Positions 1-9,287 are shown, counted from the stretch's first letter. The stretch: 64,000 nt of DNA from Phycisphaerales bacterium (GCA_030749435.1 JASMKH010000007.1:1-64000); one strand, 5' to 3'. Numbers and translations: made by a program. Notes: a model not told the origin generated them from the sequence alone.

Positions 1-209
1 TGGCGCATGCGTTGGAGCGCATCACTGAACCTCATGCCCGCCACTCGGCGAGACGGTCCGCATCGATCCCCCCCTCACGACTGTCACTGGCGCTCTCTCC
101 CCGATCGGCGTGACGCACTGAGCCCGCCGCACCTTGGTGTCCTGCGGATGCAGTGCGGGCTTGCTGCTCCGGATCGGCCGCGCTGGCCAGTCCCGGTATC
201 CTCAGCCGC

Positions 210-842
210 ATGCTCAGACTCCTGGCCCTTGCGACCTTTGTCTGCTCCGCACTCTCGGCCTGCGGGCCTGCTTCCAAACCCGCTTTCGACCCCCTCTTCA
301 ACGGCAGCAATCTCGACGGCTGGACCAAGGTCGGCGGCAACGCAACGTACACCGTGCAGGACGGCGCGATCGTCGGGACGCGGGGGCCCGGACCGAACAC
401 GTTTCTGCGAACACATGACTTGTATGACGACTTCATCCTTGAACTCGAATTCAGGTGGGATACACCGATCAACTCGGGCGTGCAGTTCCGGTCGCGTCAG
501 CGCGAAGGCGATGGGCGCGTGACCGGCTATCAGTGCGAACTCGACCATTCCGAGAGGCGATGGACGGGCGGCATCTACGACGAGGCAGGCCGGGGTTGGC
601 TGGCGCCGCTCAAGGACGACCCCAAGGCGATGGCCGCCGTGCCGAGCATCTTTGAGTGGAACACGCTGCGGATCGAAGCGAACGGCGATCGGCTCCGAAC
701 CTGGGTCAACGGTGTGCCGTGCGCGGACCTGACCGACACGCAGGACGCCGAAGGCTTTATCGCCCTGCAGGTGCACAGCGCCCCCGAGGACGGGCAGATT
801 CGGTGGCGGCGCATTCGCCTCACCCCGATCACACCGCGGTAG
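210..842 (+). CDS. DUF1080 (3-keto-disaccharide hydrolase-like) lipoprotein
   Basis: Predicted exported lipoprotein of 210 residues with a single DUF1080 domain, a LamG-like beta-sandwich. The ATG at 210 is preferred to an in-frame ATG at 153 because it yields a clean lipoprotein signal, MLRLLALATFVCSALSAC, with the lipobox cysteine at residue 18. The domain starts straight after it with the family's LFNGSNLDGW motif and fills the rest of the protein, the normal size for a stand-alone copy. DUF1080 proteins are very abundant in Planctomycetota, and some members act on 3-keto-glycosides; no substrate can be named here. A TATCCT hexamer at 197-202 ends 7 bases before the ATG and there is no Shine-Dalgarno sequence. 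The gene stands alone, followed by a structured non-coding stretch. The family call is firm, the enzymatic role open. Confidence 0.8.
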   Translation: MLRLLALATFVCSALSACGPASKPAFDPLFNGSNLDGWTKVGGNATYTVQDGAIVGTRGPGPNTFLRTHDLYDDFILELEFRWDTPINSGVQFRSRQREGDGRVTGYQCELDHSERRWTGGIYDEAGRGWLAPLKDDPKAMAAVPSIFEWNTLRIEANGDRLRTWVNGVPCADLTDTQDAEGFIALQVHSAPEDGQIRWRRIRLTPITPR

Positions 843-1265
843 CGTTCGAGTCACGGCCCTCCGTTTTGTCAACAACTTTCGGCAGTATCTCGGGCATCGC
901 CTCCACGCCATGGTCATATGCCTGACATGGACGAAGGCGATGTGGGAAGAGATCGACGCAAAGGCTCCTCTCCGGAAGCGACCGCGGCGGCCAGCCGGTA
1001 CTCTGGCCGCCCGGTTGCTCCCTTTGGTTTCACGAATGCTTCCCGAGGAGCACGCACGCCGATGCGCGCGGGAGTCCTGCCCGCAAGCCCATCACTCGCT
1101 GGGGCGATGCCACGGTGCTACCCGACCGTGCCTGCCCCACCGCTTCATCGTGTGAGCATCTCAGCAGCGCGCACGCGAGCCGCTGGATTTCCATATCCGT
1201 GCAGTACCGGGGGGGATGGCTTCGGCCGGCAGGCGCCCGAGACCGACGCAGCAGCGGCATTCCGG
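843..1265. other. Gene-free gap rich in nested stem-loops; possible structured RNA
   Basis: I find no convincing gene in these 423 bases. The open frames crossing them have no recognisable domain. The sequence instead holds a chain of inverted repeats. Arms 895-902/935-942 enclose 908-916/923-930. Arms 964-970/1045-1051 enclose 974-979/1038-1043, which enclose a perfect 9-base-pair hairpin 986-994/1003-1011. Further hairpins are 1068-1072/1080-1084 and 1101-1105/1134-1138, the latter enclosing 1111-1116/1125-1130. A C(UUCG)G tetraloop lies at 1218-1227 on the plus strand. I looked for RNase P, tmRNA and SRP RNA core sequences on both strands and found none. It may be an unidentified structured RNA or an untranslated region; the strand is uncertain, though the UUCG loop favours plus. 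Confidence 0.4.
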
Positions 1266-1544
1266 TCAGTGCCTGATCTCGAATCCTCCGCCTGAGAGGT
1301 CCGACCTGCTCACCGCCGCCCCTTCTCGGGACGTCACATTGCCCCGCATCGCCTCCTCCACCGCGGCAAGAAAGGCCTCGATCTCAGAGGGCTCCCCCGC
1401 CACCTCGCAACGGACAGATCCGTCCGGCTCGTTTCGCACCCACCCACGAACTGCGAATCGCTCGGCCATCTGCGCAGTCGTCCATCGAAATCCAACGCCC
1501 TGCACCCGCCCCCGAAACACAATCGCCCGCCGCACGTCGCTCAT
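1266..1544 (-). CDS. acyP: Acylphosphatase
   Basis: Small enzyme (92 residues) that hydrolyses acyl phosphates such as carbamoyl phosphate or 1,3-bisphosphoglycerate in the cytoplasm. The signature GRVQGVGFR near residue 14 carries the catalytic arginine. The partner asparagine is expected in the segment VRGWVRNEPDGSV, and the length is typical for the family. The ATG at 1544 is chosen because it overlaps the yebC stop as ATGA, leaving the first conserved strand (RRAIVFRG) right at the N-terminus; the longer open frame would add 22 residues that do not resemble the family. It is the last gene of the nusA operon. Biological substrates of bacterial acylphosphatases are poorly known. Confidence 0.92.
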   Translation of the reverse strand: MSDVRRAIVFRGRVQGVGFRWTTAQMAERFAVRGWVRNEPDGSVRCEVAGEPSEIEAFLAAVEEAMRGNVTSREGAAVSRSDLSGGGFEIRH

Positions 1545-2290
1545 TCGAGTGACGCCAGGACCTCTTCCGAGATGTCGGCGTTGCTGTGCACCTTCTGCAC
1601 GTCGTCGCACTCCTCGATGACGTCGATGAGTTTCAGAATCTTCGATGCCAGATCTGCATCACAGGACACCGTCATGTCCGGAACCATCGTGATCTCCCCA
1701 CTGACGGTCTCGATCCCGGCTGCGTCGATGGCGTCCTTGACAGCGATGAAGGACGCGACGTCGGTCGTGACTTCAAACCCACCGCCCTGCTCGACGATGT
1801 CTTCCGCCCCCGCCTCAAGGGCAACCTCCATGAGTTGCTCCTCACTCGCCCTGCCTTCGTCAATGAGAATGACACCCTTGGTATGGAAGCCGAAAGACAC
1901 CGCGCCTGTCTTGGCGAGATTGCCACCATGCTTCTCGAATGCGTGCCGAACGATGGGCGCGGTGCGCTGCACGTTCTCCGTCAGACAATCGACGATGATG
2001 GCCACGCCACCCGCGCCATACCCTTCGTATCTGACGTCCTGATAGGTCGCGCCGTCGTTGCCTTCACCGCTGGCCTTCTCGATAGCCTTCTTGATGGTGT
2101 CCTTGGGCATGTTGACGCTCTTGGCGTCTTCGATGGCATACCGCAACTTGAGGTTGGTATCGGGATCAGGATCGCCCTGCTTCACCGCCGCCATGATGGC
2201 ACGGCTGGCTTTGCTCCATGCCTTGCCCTTGACGGCGTCCTGACGGGCCTTTCGATGTTTGATGTTCGCCCACTTGCTGTGACCGGCCAT
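1541..2290 (-). CDS. yebC: YebC/PmpR family protein (TACO1-like)
   Basis: 249-residue member of the YebC/PmpR/TACO1 family. The N-terminal MAGHSKWANIKHRKARQD is the family hallmark, followed by the conserved stretch around YEGYGAGGVAIIVDCLTEN. Members were first described as DNA-binding transcriptional regulators, and more recent work links them to translation of polyproline stretches. The context here, an operon with nusA, infB and rbfA, fits a role in translation, but that is inference. Full family length, no missing blocks. The start is fixed by the universal MAGHSKW beginning. Its stop overlaps the acylphosphatase start by four bases, and it lies 23 bases after the TPR gene. Confidence 0.95.
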   Translation of the reverse strand: MAGHSKWANIKHRKARQDAVKGKAWSKASRAIMAAVKQGDPDPDTNLKLRYAIEDAKSVNMPKDTIKKAIEKASGEGNDGATYQDVRYEGYGAGGVAIIVDCLTENVQRTAPIVRHAFEKHGGNLAKTGAVSFGFHTKGVILIDEGRASEEQLMEVALEAGAEDIVEQGGGFEVTTDVASFIAVKDAIDAAGIETVSGEITMVPDMTVSCDADLASKILKLIDVIEECDDVQKVHSNADISEEVLASLE

Positions 2291-2313
2291 CGGTGGAACC
2301 CTCCTGAAAGTAG

Positions 2314-3750
2314 TCAGTGTGCCGAATGCTGCCCGGCAAGACGCGCCCGAAGTGTTGGCCCGACTTCACCGAACTCAAGATGATACAGGTGTTCTGACGG
2401 CACCACGCGGATCCCCCAGTCCTCAGACTGCACCGCGTCGTAGGAACGGATGCGTTCCGCCTTGAACTCCGGGTGCTCCAGAAGTGCCAACGCATGCCGC
2501 CATGTCGATCGAGCCGCTTGCTCAAGGCCAGCCGCCGCTTCGGCGTCCCCCAGATGAAGCAGAATGATCGGGTCCATGTGGTCCGTTCGGCGAGCCGCAC
2601 TGCGAAGGAGCGACAACGCTCCAGCTCCTGCTGCGGCATCTTCGATCCGACCCTGAAGCAGTCGGAGATACCCGACGCTGTCGAGTGTGCCTGCGTCCTC
2701 CGGATCAAGGGTCAGCGCCTGTTCCAGATACTCAGCTGCCGCATCCGAGTGCGGGTCTCGCTCCAGCATCATGTACCCGAGGTTGTTCAGCACGCCCGGA
2801 ATCCCGGAATCGATCGCCGCGGCGTCCTTCAGAAGTTCTATCGCCCCCGCTCGATCGCCCAGCGCAGCATGAATCGTGGAGGCCCTGAACAGCATGGTGG
2901 CTGGAGCAACCGGCGCACGAAATTCCAACCGCAGTCGCAGGTCGTCTTGGGGGAGCGATCGCAGGAGATCCTCAGTGGCCGAGGCATCCTCATCCATCGC
3001 ATTGAGCACGATGCACATGGACGTCATACGGCCGCGGTCCGCGGCCATGTCGAGTCTGCCACTGGTCAACCTCGCATGTGCGGCGGCCCTTGCATGCGAT
3101 CGTGACCCTTCAATTGCCAGGTGACGAACGAGCCATTCCCATTGCCTGCGCGTCGTCCGGTTGCTCTCAAGCTGGCTGGCCATGCGCACGAGTTCACCGC
3201 GGACGTGCTCATTCAACTCTCGGGCCGAGTCCGCCGCTCCACGCTCGGCGAGCCCTGCCGCAATGGCAGCATTCCACCGAGCCTCCTGAATGCCGTTGAG
3301 CTCCGGAGATTCCGCCCGGTGCCGCAGCATCAACTCAAGCGCGTCTCGGAGGTGACCGTCGCGCAGCGCTCGATTGGCGTTGACTCGAAGCGCCTGCGGA
3401 TCTCTCGGACACAGTTCCAGTCGCTTGACCCATGCGGCCTCGGCAAGCCTGCTGTCTCTGGCCGCCCGTCCAATCCGAGCGAGGCCCAGCCACGCAGCTT
3501 CATTGGCTGGGTCATGACTTACGGCCTCCTGAAACGCAAGCGCGGCCTCTCGGCCACTCCCGGCCAGTTCGGCCTCGCGGCCGCGGATGAACGCCAGGGT
3601 GCTCTCCCGATAGGCTGGATGCGCCCAACATGATGACCCGCCAGCTTCGGGATGCTCGATTCCGAGCCGCTTCATGTGCAGGGTGGCCCACGCTGCGTCG
3701 AACGGAGTTGCCGAAGCCCCGATCGCCAGCGTCACAGGCGTCAGAATCAC
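2314..3750 (-). CDS. Tetratricopeptide-repeat protein, function unknown
   Basis: 478-residue protein built mainly of helical TPR-type repeats. Clear units are visible around residues 58-130 (alternating A/L/W pattern with EAAWLGLARIG) and again at about 310-400 (AIELLKDAAAID, NNLGYMMLERDP, AAEYLEQALTLDPED, DSVGYLRLLQGRIEDA). TPRs are protein-protein interaction scaffolds. The start is a GTG at 3750 that overlaps the preceding gene's stop as GTGA. The N-terminus (ILTPVTLAIGASATPF) is mildly hydrophobic and could be a weak export signal, but this is not convincing. It sits in the nusA-infB-rbfA operon between the histone-tail protein and yebC. No catalytic motif is seen and no specific partner can be named. 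Confidence 0.75.
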   Translation of the reverse strand: MILTPVTLAIGASATPFDAAWATLHMKRLGIEHPEAGGSSCWAHPAYRESTLAFIRGREAELAGSGREAALAFQEAVSHDPANEAAWLGLARIGRAARDSRLAEAAWVKRLELCPRDPQALRVNANRALRDGHLRDALELMLRHRAESPELNGIQEARWNAAIAAGLAERGAADSARELNEHVRGELVRMASQLESNRTTRRQWEWLVRHLAIEGSRSHARAAAHARLTSGRLDMAADRGRMTSMCIVLNAMDEDASATEDLLRSLPQDDLRLRLEFRAPVAPATMLFRASTIHAALGDRAGAIELLKDAAAIDSGIPGVLNNLGYMMLERDPHSDAAAEYLEQALTLDPEDAGTLDSVGYLRLLQGRIEDAAAGAGALSLLRSAARRTDHMDPIILLHLGDAEAAAGLEQAARSTWRHALALLEHPEFKAERIRSYDAVQSEDWGIRVVPSEHLYHLEFGEVGPTLRARLAGQHSAH

Positions 3751-4766
3751 TTGCGGCTTCGCGACGTGCTTCGCTTCTTCGCAGCCGCCTTCTTCGTGGT
3801 CTTCTTTGCTGTCTTCTTCGAAGCCTTCCTGGCAGTCTTCTTCGCGGTCTTCTTCGCTGTCTTCTTCGCGGTCTTCTTCGAAGCCTTCTTGGCAGTCTTC
3901 TTCGTGGTCTTCTTCGTGGTCTTCTTCGCGATCTTCTTGCTGCGCTTCGCGGTGGTCGCCGTGGACTGCCTCGCTGCCTTCTCCTGCGATTCCTGCTCAG
4001 CAAGCACGGCCGCAGCCCGGCGTGCGGCGGCGCGTTCGGCCGCTTCGCGGCGCTTTGTGGCCGCAATCTCCTGCGCTTTGCCGCGGCGTGCCTTCGAGTC
4101 CGATCGGACCTTGCTGGCACTCCGCTTCGCCGCCTCAGCCTCCTTCGCTCTGCGCTTGGCCACACGCTCAGACTGGCTGTTCACCCATGCCTGAAGCGTC
4201 GCGTGCACGCGGTAGGCATCATCCGACTTGACTTGGCGGCTCACCCACGATGAAACCTCTTCCAATGAGGCGGATTCATCCACGCACCCGGCATTGGCCA
4301 ACATCCAACACAGTTGGTCGTCGACCGGGACGCCCCCGACCTCGCCGCACAACAACAGCCAGCGAGCCGCGACAAAGGGTGTCATTCCGTCCAGCGACTC
4401 GATCGACGAGCGAAGATCCCGCTTGCCAAGTTCGAGTTCGGGTTCAATCGTCACCTCATGATGCCGCTGATACAGGTGGTTCAACATCGCCTTGAGCCGC
4501 GCGGCGCGGTCAATCGCCATCGCGGACGTATCGCCACACATCTCAGCAATCTCGCCGGGAGTGGAGACCCGGATCTCATGCCAATCCAAGCGAGCACCGA
4601 CGAGACAATCCCACGCCTCGTCAGCATGGGACGCACTGGACTCCCATAGCAGTTGGGAGTAGATCAAGACTTCCAATGGGCCCGACATTTCAAGTGGGTC
4701 TGACCGCCTCTTGAGCTTCTTGATCTGCGACGCGAATCTCGACGCGTACTCCTTCGAGTTCTTCAT
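3747..4766 (-). CDS. Degenerate HhH-GPD-like protein with histone H1-like lysine-rich tail
   Basis: 339 residues in two parts. Residues about 28-198 follow the layout of endonuclease III-type HhH-GPD glycosylases: an early helix (LEVLIYSQLLWESSASHADEA), a helix-hairpin-helix position at SLDGMTPFVAA (124-134) and a conserved aspartate region at GVPVDDQLCW (145-154). The catalytic lysine expected in LPGVGxKTA is replaced by Phe131, the second glycine by Thr129, and no C-terminal iron-sulfur cysteine cluster is present. It is therefore probably not an active lyase. Residues 199-275 are Lys/Arg/Ala-rich, and 276-330 are KKT(A/T)KKA repeats like histone H1 or AlgP tails, expected to bind nucleic acid non-specifically. 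It is translationally coupled to rbfA (ATGA) and to the TPR gene (GTGA). The glycosylase relationship is inference from pattern; the tail is directly visible. Confidence 0.7.
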   Translation of the reverse strand: MKNSKEYASRFASQIKKLKRRSDPLEMSGPLEVLIYSQLLWESSASHADEAWDCLVGARLDWHEIRVSTPGEIAEMCGDTSAMAIDRAARLKAMLNHLYQRHHEVTIEPELELGKRDLRSSIESLDGMTPFVAARWLLLCGEVGGVPVDDQLCWMLANAGCVDESASLEEVSSWVSRQVKSDDAYRVHATLQAWVNSQSERVAKRRAKEAEAAKRSASKVRSDSKARRGKAQEIAATKRREAAERAAARRAAAVLAEQESQEKAARQSTATTAKRSKKIAKKTTKKTTKKTAKKASKKTAKKTAKKTAKKTARKASKKTAKKTTKKAAAKKRSTSRSRK

Positions 4767-5140
4767 GACTCGGTCTCCCTGTGGCCGCGATTGGCGTCCT
4801 CACGCCTGACTGCTTCCTGAATCGCCCCGAGAACTCGGGACTCTCGCTTGATGGATTCATCTTCAACGAACCGAAGCCGAGGCGTCCGGCGCATTCGCAC
4901 CTCATCGCCAAGCCGGCGACCGATCCACCCGGCCGCAGCATTCAGGCCATGAAGCGATCCCCTGGCGTACTCGGCAGGAATGACGGAACACCAGACGCTC
5001 GCTTCACTTGAGTCCGGACTGACACTCACTCGCGTCACGGTAATCAGCCCCCGTACACGCGGATCATTCAGTCCCTTGCCAAGGATCTTCTGCACACCCC
5101 TCTGCACGACTGCGTCGACTTGTTCCTGATGCCGCGTCAT
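4763..5140 (-). CDS. rbfA: Ribosome-binding factor A
   Basis: RbfA (125 residues) assists late 30S subunit maturation and 5'-end processing of 16S rRNA. The KH-type fold is recognisable from the segments VQKILGKGLNDPRVRGLITV and VSVSPDSSEASVWCSV, with the terminal block RMRRTPRLRFVEDESIKRESRV matching the end of the RbfA core. The ATG at 5140 is preferred to an upstream TTG because a GGGAG Shine-Dalgarno sequence lies 8 bases before it. The gene sits directly after infB, the classical bacterial order, but truB, which often follows rbfA, is absent. Its stop overlaps the next gene by four bases. Confidence 0.93.
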   Translation of the reverse strand: MTRHQEQVDAVVQRGVQKILGKGLNDPRVRGLITVTRVSVSPDSSEASVWCSVIPAEYARGSLHGLNAAAGWIGRRLGDEVRMRRTPRLRFVEDESIKRESRVLGAIQEAVRREDANRGHRETES

Positions 5141-5161
5141 ACCGCTGCTCCCAACCAAGGG

Positions 5162-7837
5162 TCAGGATCCGGGAGTCACTTCATGTGTGACGTAGCACTC
5201 CAGGACATCACCTTCCTTGATGTCGTCGTAGCCGTCGATGAGCATTCCGCATTCCTGCCCTGATCGAACTTCCTTGGCATCGTCCTTGAATCGCTTGAGT
5301 TGGGACAGCTTCCTGTCGTTCTCAATGACGATCTCGTCTCTCGTGACACGGATGAGCGCGTTCCTCTTGATGTTTCCACTGGTGACGTAACACCCGGCAA
5401 CCATGCCGACCTTCGTGATGCGGAAGACCTCTCGGACCTCGGCCTGACCGAGAATCTCGATTCGATGCTCCGGTTCGAGCATACCCAGGATGGCTTTCTC
5501 GACGTCATCGGTGATGTCGTAGATCACGTCGTAGTATCGGATGTCGACGCCATTGTCCTCTGCCATGCGTCGCACCTTGCCCGTGGCCGTCACATTGAAG
5601 CCGACCACGATGGCACCGCAAGCCTCGGCAAGCGAGATGTCCGACTCTGAGATGCCGCCGACCGCGGCATGCTTGACCATCACCCGCACTTCATCGTTGG
5701 TCATCTTCGCGAGTGAAGCCGTGATCGTCTCGACTGAACCCTGGACGTCTGCCTTCAGAATGATCGGGAGTTCCTTCTTCCCAGCCTCCGTCATGTGATC
5801 CAAAATGTTGTCAAGCGTGACCCGCTCGCGGGCCAGTGACCGTTCTCGTTCAGCAGCAATGCGTTCTTTCGCAGCGGCCTCGGCAGCCCGCTGGTTCTTG
5901 ACGACGAACACGCGGTCGCCCGCATCCGGAACCTCTCCCAGCCCGGAGATCGTGACAGGGAATGACGGGAACGCCTCGGCGATTCGATCTCCCCGATCGC
6001 CGACGATATCCCGGGCCCGGCCATAGCCGCGACCAGCCACCAGATAGTCACCCTTCTTGAGCTTGCCTTGCTGCACGAGAATGCTGGCGACTGCACCACG
6101 CCCCTCTTCCAGGCGCGCCTCAAGCACGGTGCCCTCGGCTGGCCCATCGAAGTCCGCCGTCAGTTCGAGCAATTGGGCCTGCAGATCAAGGATTTCCAGG
6201 AGATCCTGTATGCCCTCGCCTTTGACCGCCGCCATTCGAACGACCTCGGTGTCACCACCCCAGTCGACGGGATTCAACTCATGTTCTGCAAGCTGACCCA
6301 GAATCCGCTGGATATTGCTGTCGGTCGCCTCGGGCTTATCGATCTTGTTGAGCGCCACGACGATGGGAACCCCCGCAGCCTTGGCGTGGCTGATTGACTC
6401 GATCGTCTGCGGCATCACGCCGTCGTCTGCAGCAACCACCAGCACGACGATGTCCGTCACCTTGGCGCCTCGAGCCCGCATCTCCGTGAAGGCCTCGTGA
6501 CCGGGCGTATCGATAAACGTCACAATATGGTCATCGTTCCCGACTGTGACAGGCACGCGGAAGGCACTGGTCGCCTGCGTGATCCCGCCAGCCTCACCCT
6601 CCGCCACGTTCGCATTGCGGATGCCGTCGAGGAGCGTCGTCTTGCCGTGGTCCACATGGCCCAGAATCGTCACGACGGGAGACCGGGGCCGCTCATCCTT
6701 CATGTCCCGATCCGAGAACGACTCGGCAATCTTGTCCTCGGCGGTCTTGGCTTCGATGACCTCAAGCTCGACCCCAAAGGAGAGCATGCACTCCATCGCC
6801 ACATCGCGATCGAGCGTTGAGTTGATCGTTGCCTCATGCTCTTCATCCATGAGCCAACGCAGAATGTTTCGGGTCTTGACGCCGCTGGCCGCGCTGAGCG
6901 CCTTGATCGTGATTGGTTCCGAAAGTGTGATCGATCCCCCCTGATCCACGATCGACTTCGCCTTGGCCCCGGTCGGTCCTGACGCCTTCTTCGCGCTGTC
7001 GCGCCGCACCGACCGGAAGTACCCCCCGCTGCGAGAGAGTCGCTGCTCGCGCTCGCGAAGGTCCTGCTCCCGCCAGTTCCGCTGGCCTCCGCTCGAGTGC
7101 TGCTGCTTCCCGGTCTTGTTGTCGGGTCGATTGTCAGCGGCACCACTTCTTCGTCGATTCCGACGGTTGGCACGTCCGCGATCGGGCGCCTCCGCCGGAG
7201 GAGGTCCGCCAAGCCCCGGACCTCCGGGAGGACCGCCTGGTCCGCCACAAGGAGGGCCCTTGGGCCGCGGGGCACGGATGTTCTCGGGCTGCTCAACCCG
7301 GATGACCTTCGGTCCGGCGAGCGTCGTCTTCTTGGGCTCGTCGAGTTTGCGACCCAGAGGCGTCACAACCTCGGGACGGGACGGCTCGTTGGGAACCGCC
7401 GGGGCAGCAGGTGGCTCGGGCGTTGAGGAAGGCCGACGGGCCGGTGGCTCGATGACCCCGGTACCTCGAGATGCCGATGGCGGTGGACCTTTGGGCTTCG
7501 GCGGCGCAACCTCTTCGGGCGTTTCCGCCTCCGCGGGCGGTTCTGGCGGCTCGACCGTCTTCGTGGCCTTGCCCGTACGCTTCGTCGCCTTCTTTTTCGC
7601 CTTGGCGCGAGCCTGCTTCACATCGACCGGCGCAGCAGTCTGCACCGCAGTTCCACCTCCGTTGTCGCCTCCGAACCACTCCCGGATCGTGGCCGCCAGG
7701 CCGATCGAGATGGCAGACATGTGATTCGTAATGTTCGGCACGCCTTCTTCGGAACACTTCGCAACGACATCCTTCGATGTGACGCCGAGTTCCTTGGCAA
7801 TCTGATGAACACGGATTGTGGTGGTTTTCTTGGCCAC
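5162..7837 (-). CDS. infB: Translation initiation factor IF-2
   Basis: GTPase that brings initiator fMet-tRNA to the 30S P site and promotes subunit joining. The protein has 891 residues. The N-terminal IF2_N domain ([20 protein letters not shown], 8-27) is followed by a long Pro/Ala/Lys-rich linker (about 75-300). The G domain then carries GHVDHGKTT (393-401), DTPGHEAF and NKID, with domains II-IV to the end. The start [18 protein letters not shown] is typical. It lies 37 bases after nusA and 21 bases before rbfA, so it is co-transcribed with them. The linker contains glycine/proline runs around [15 protein letters not shown], which is usual for the variable part of IF-2. All GTPase motifs are intact. 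Confidence 0.98.
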   Translation of the reverse strand: MAKKTTTIRVHQIAKELGVTSKDVVAKCSEEGVPNITNHMSAISIGLAATIREWFGGDNGGGTAVQTAAPVDVKQARAKAKKKATKRTGKATKTVEPPEPPAEAETPEEVAPPKPKGPPPSASRGTGVIEPPARRPSSTPEPPAAPAVPNEPSRPEVVTPLGRKLDEPKKTTLAGPKVIRVEQPENIRAPRPKGPPCGGPGGPPGGPGLGGPPPAEAPDRGRANRRNRRRSGAADNRPDNKTGKQQHSSGGQRNWREQDLREREQRLSRSGGYFRSVRRDSAKKASGPTGAKAKSIVDQGGSITLSEPITIKALSAASGVKTRNILRWLMDEEHEATINSTLDRDVAMECMLSFGVELEVIEAKTAEDKIAESFSDRDMKDERPRSPVVTILGHVDHGKTTLLDGIRNANVAEGEAGGITQATSAFRVPVTVGNDDHIVTFIDTPGHEAFTEMRARGAKVTDIVVLVVAADDGVMPQTIESISHAKAAGVPIVVALNKIDKPEATDSNIQRILGQLAEHELNPVDWGGDTEVVRMAAVKGEGIQDLLEILDLQAQLLELTADFDGPAEGTVLEARLEEGRGAVASILVQQGKLKKGDYLVAGRGYGRARDIVGDRGDRIAEAFPSFPVTISGLGEVPDAGDRVFVVKNQRAAEAAAKERIAAERERSLARERVTLDNILDHMTEAGKKELPIILKADVQGSVETITASLAKMTNDEVRVMVKHAAVGGISESDISLAEACGAIVVGFNVTATGKVRRMAEDNGVDIRYYDVIYDITDDVEKAILGMLEPEHRIEILGQAEVREVFRITKVGMVAGCYVTSGNIKRNALIRVTRDEIVIENDRKLSQLKRFKDDAKEVRSGQECGMLIDGYDDIKEGDVLECYVTHEVTPGS

Positions 7838-7874
7838 TGGCTGCTCCCGTGACAGGTCGAATCTCTACCGAGAC

Positions 7875-9287
7875 TCAGGCCCCTGCACTCTCCCCGTTTG
7901 ATGACACGTCTGATCCGCCGTCGAGAATTGACGCAGCCGCGGCCTCGGCTTCGCCGTCCTGATCGGTCTGGGTTCCGCTGGCTTCCACCACCGGCGATGC
8001 TGGCCCATCTCCAAGAATCGAGGCTGCCGCAGATTCACCCTCTTCGCCAGAAGCTGCCGTGGCTGCAGCGTCCTCTTCGGCCTTGCGACGCTCTTCTTCT
8101 TCCTTCTCTCGCTCCTGCTGCTCCTGAACTTCGCGAGCCTTCGCCGCGCAGCATTCGAGCACCGTGCCGGCGAGTTCCTGCGGAATGCTGACATCGTTGA
8201 CGAGAGTCTCGAGGCCGACTTCCTCGACATCGAACACACTGATCATTCCGAGCGCACCCATTCGATCGAGCATTGAGTCGTCAATGCCTTCGATCGGCTT
8301 GACGGTCGACTCGAGCGTTTCAAGGCCTCGTGCGAACTCCTCCGGTGTCAGAATGTCGATGTCCCACCCGGTCAACCTCGCGGCAAGACGAACGTTCTGG
8401 CCTCTCCGCCCGATCGCGAGCGAGAGTTGGTCTTCTCGCACGATGATCGTGGCTCGCCCGAGTTCGAAACAGAGACTGACTTCATTGACTTCGGCCGGCT
8501 TGAGCGCATTGCCGATGAGCACCTGGCTCGACTCGTTCCATCGAACGATGTCGATCTTCTCGCCGCCGAGCTCGTCGACGATGTTGCGAATCCGGCTCCC
8601 GCGGACGCCGACGCAAGCACCTACGGCGTCGACCTTGGAATCAATGGAGGCGACAGCCACCTTGGTGCGGAAGCCGGCCTCACGCGCCATGGCCTTGAGC
8701 TCGATGACGTGCTCGGCGACTTCGGGAACCTCGGCCTCAAAGAGCCGCCGAATGTAGTCCTCGTGGCCCCGAGAGAGCACGATCTTGACTCGGTTGCCGT
8801 CCTCCCGAACGTCACGGATGACACACCGAACCCGATCGCCCTGGTGAAACTGCTCTCCGGGAATCTGCTCCGATCGAGGCATGAATCCCTCGGTCCGATC
8901 GATCTGCACGACCAGCGCACCGCCTTCGTATCGGTGGGCGGTGCCTGTGACGATCTCACCGACCCGCTTCCCGAACTCATCGAGGATACTGGCGCGTTCG
9001 TTGTCGCGGAATCGCTGAATCATGACCTGCTTTGCAGTCTGCGCGGGAATCCTGCCAAGTTCTTCCAATGGAATCTCTTCGCCCGAGCCGTCCTCGTTGA
9101 GCCGCCACAACGTGATCTGGCCATTGATGGGGTCGACTTTGCACGCGAACTCCTCGGTGTCGAGCGAGTTGAAGTGCTTGCGAGCGGCGCTGATCATCGC
9201 CTGCTCGAGATCCTGCAGCAACAGTTCGCGGTCAATGTTGCGGTCTCGAGCAATGGCGTCTATGAATCGGATTGTTTCGGAATTCAT
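7875..9287 (-). CDS. nusA: Transcription termination/antitermination factor NusA
   Basis: RNA polymerase-associated elongation factor controlling pausing, termination and antitermination. From the ATG at 9287 the protein has 470 residues: an N-terminal polymerase-binding domain (FIDAIARDRNIDRELLLQDL), an S1 domain around DEFGKRVGEIVTGTAHRY, and KH domains including DAVGACVGVRGSRIRNI and LSLAIGRRGQNVRLAARL. An acidic Ala/Glu-rich tail ends with two similar ASIL(G/D)xG stretches. The upstream part of the open frame (to 9425) is rejected because it is not NusA-like, and a GGAAGG Shine-Dalgarno sequence precedes 9287. rimP, the usual upstream neighbour, is missing. A terminator-like hairpin stands about 70 bases upstream, suggesting attenuation of the whole nusA-infB operon. 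Confidence 0.97.
   Translation of the reverse strand: MNSETIRFIDAIARDRNIDRELLLQDLEQAMISAARKHFNSLDTEEFACKVDPINGQITLWRLNEDGSGEEIPLEELGRIPAQTAKQVMIQRFRDNERASILDEFGKRVGEIVTGTAHRYEGGALVVQIDRTEGFMPRSEQIPGEQFHQGDRVRCVIRDVREDGNRVKIVLSRGHEDYIRRLFEAEVPEVAEHVIELKAMAREAGFRTKVAVASIDSKVDAVGACVGVRGSRIRNIVDELGGEKIDIVRWNESSQVLIGNALKPAEVNEVSLCFELGRATIIVREDQLSLAIGRRGQNVRLAARLTGWDIDILTPEEFARGLETLESTVKPIEGIDDSMLDRMGALGMISVFDVEEVGLETLVNDVSIPQELAGTVLECCAAKAREVQEQQEREKEEEERRKAEEDAAATAASGEEGESAAASILGDGPASPVVEASGTQTDQDGEAEAAAASILDGGSDVSSNGESAGA

Noticed and set aside
84-917. 277-residue open frame on the minus strand opposite the DUF1080 gene
   Set aside because: It is the mirror of a clear coding gene, has no recognisable domain and shows the high Arg/Pro composition typical of antisense frames in G+C-rich DNA.
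843-1265. RNase P RNA, tmRNA or SRP RNA in the structured gap
   Set aside because: The conserved cores (GAGGAAAGTCC, the tmRNA T-loop/CCA end, the SRP GGAAGNAGC loop) are not present on either strand.
918-1295. 125-codon plus-strand open frame in the gap before the acylphosphatase gene
   Set aside because: No domain, no Shine-Dalgarno sequence, Pro/Ala/Arg-rich composition, and it overlaps the structured stem-loop region and the acylphosphatase end.
3777-3941. Repeated CTTCTTCG-type sequence as a CRISPR or tandem DNA repeat
   Set aside because: The repeats are codon-level Lys-Lys-Thr/Ala repeats of a coding tail with irregular periods, not direct repeats with unique spacers.
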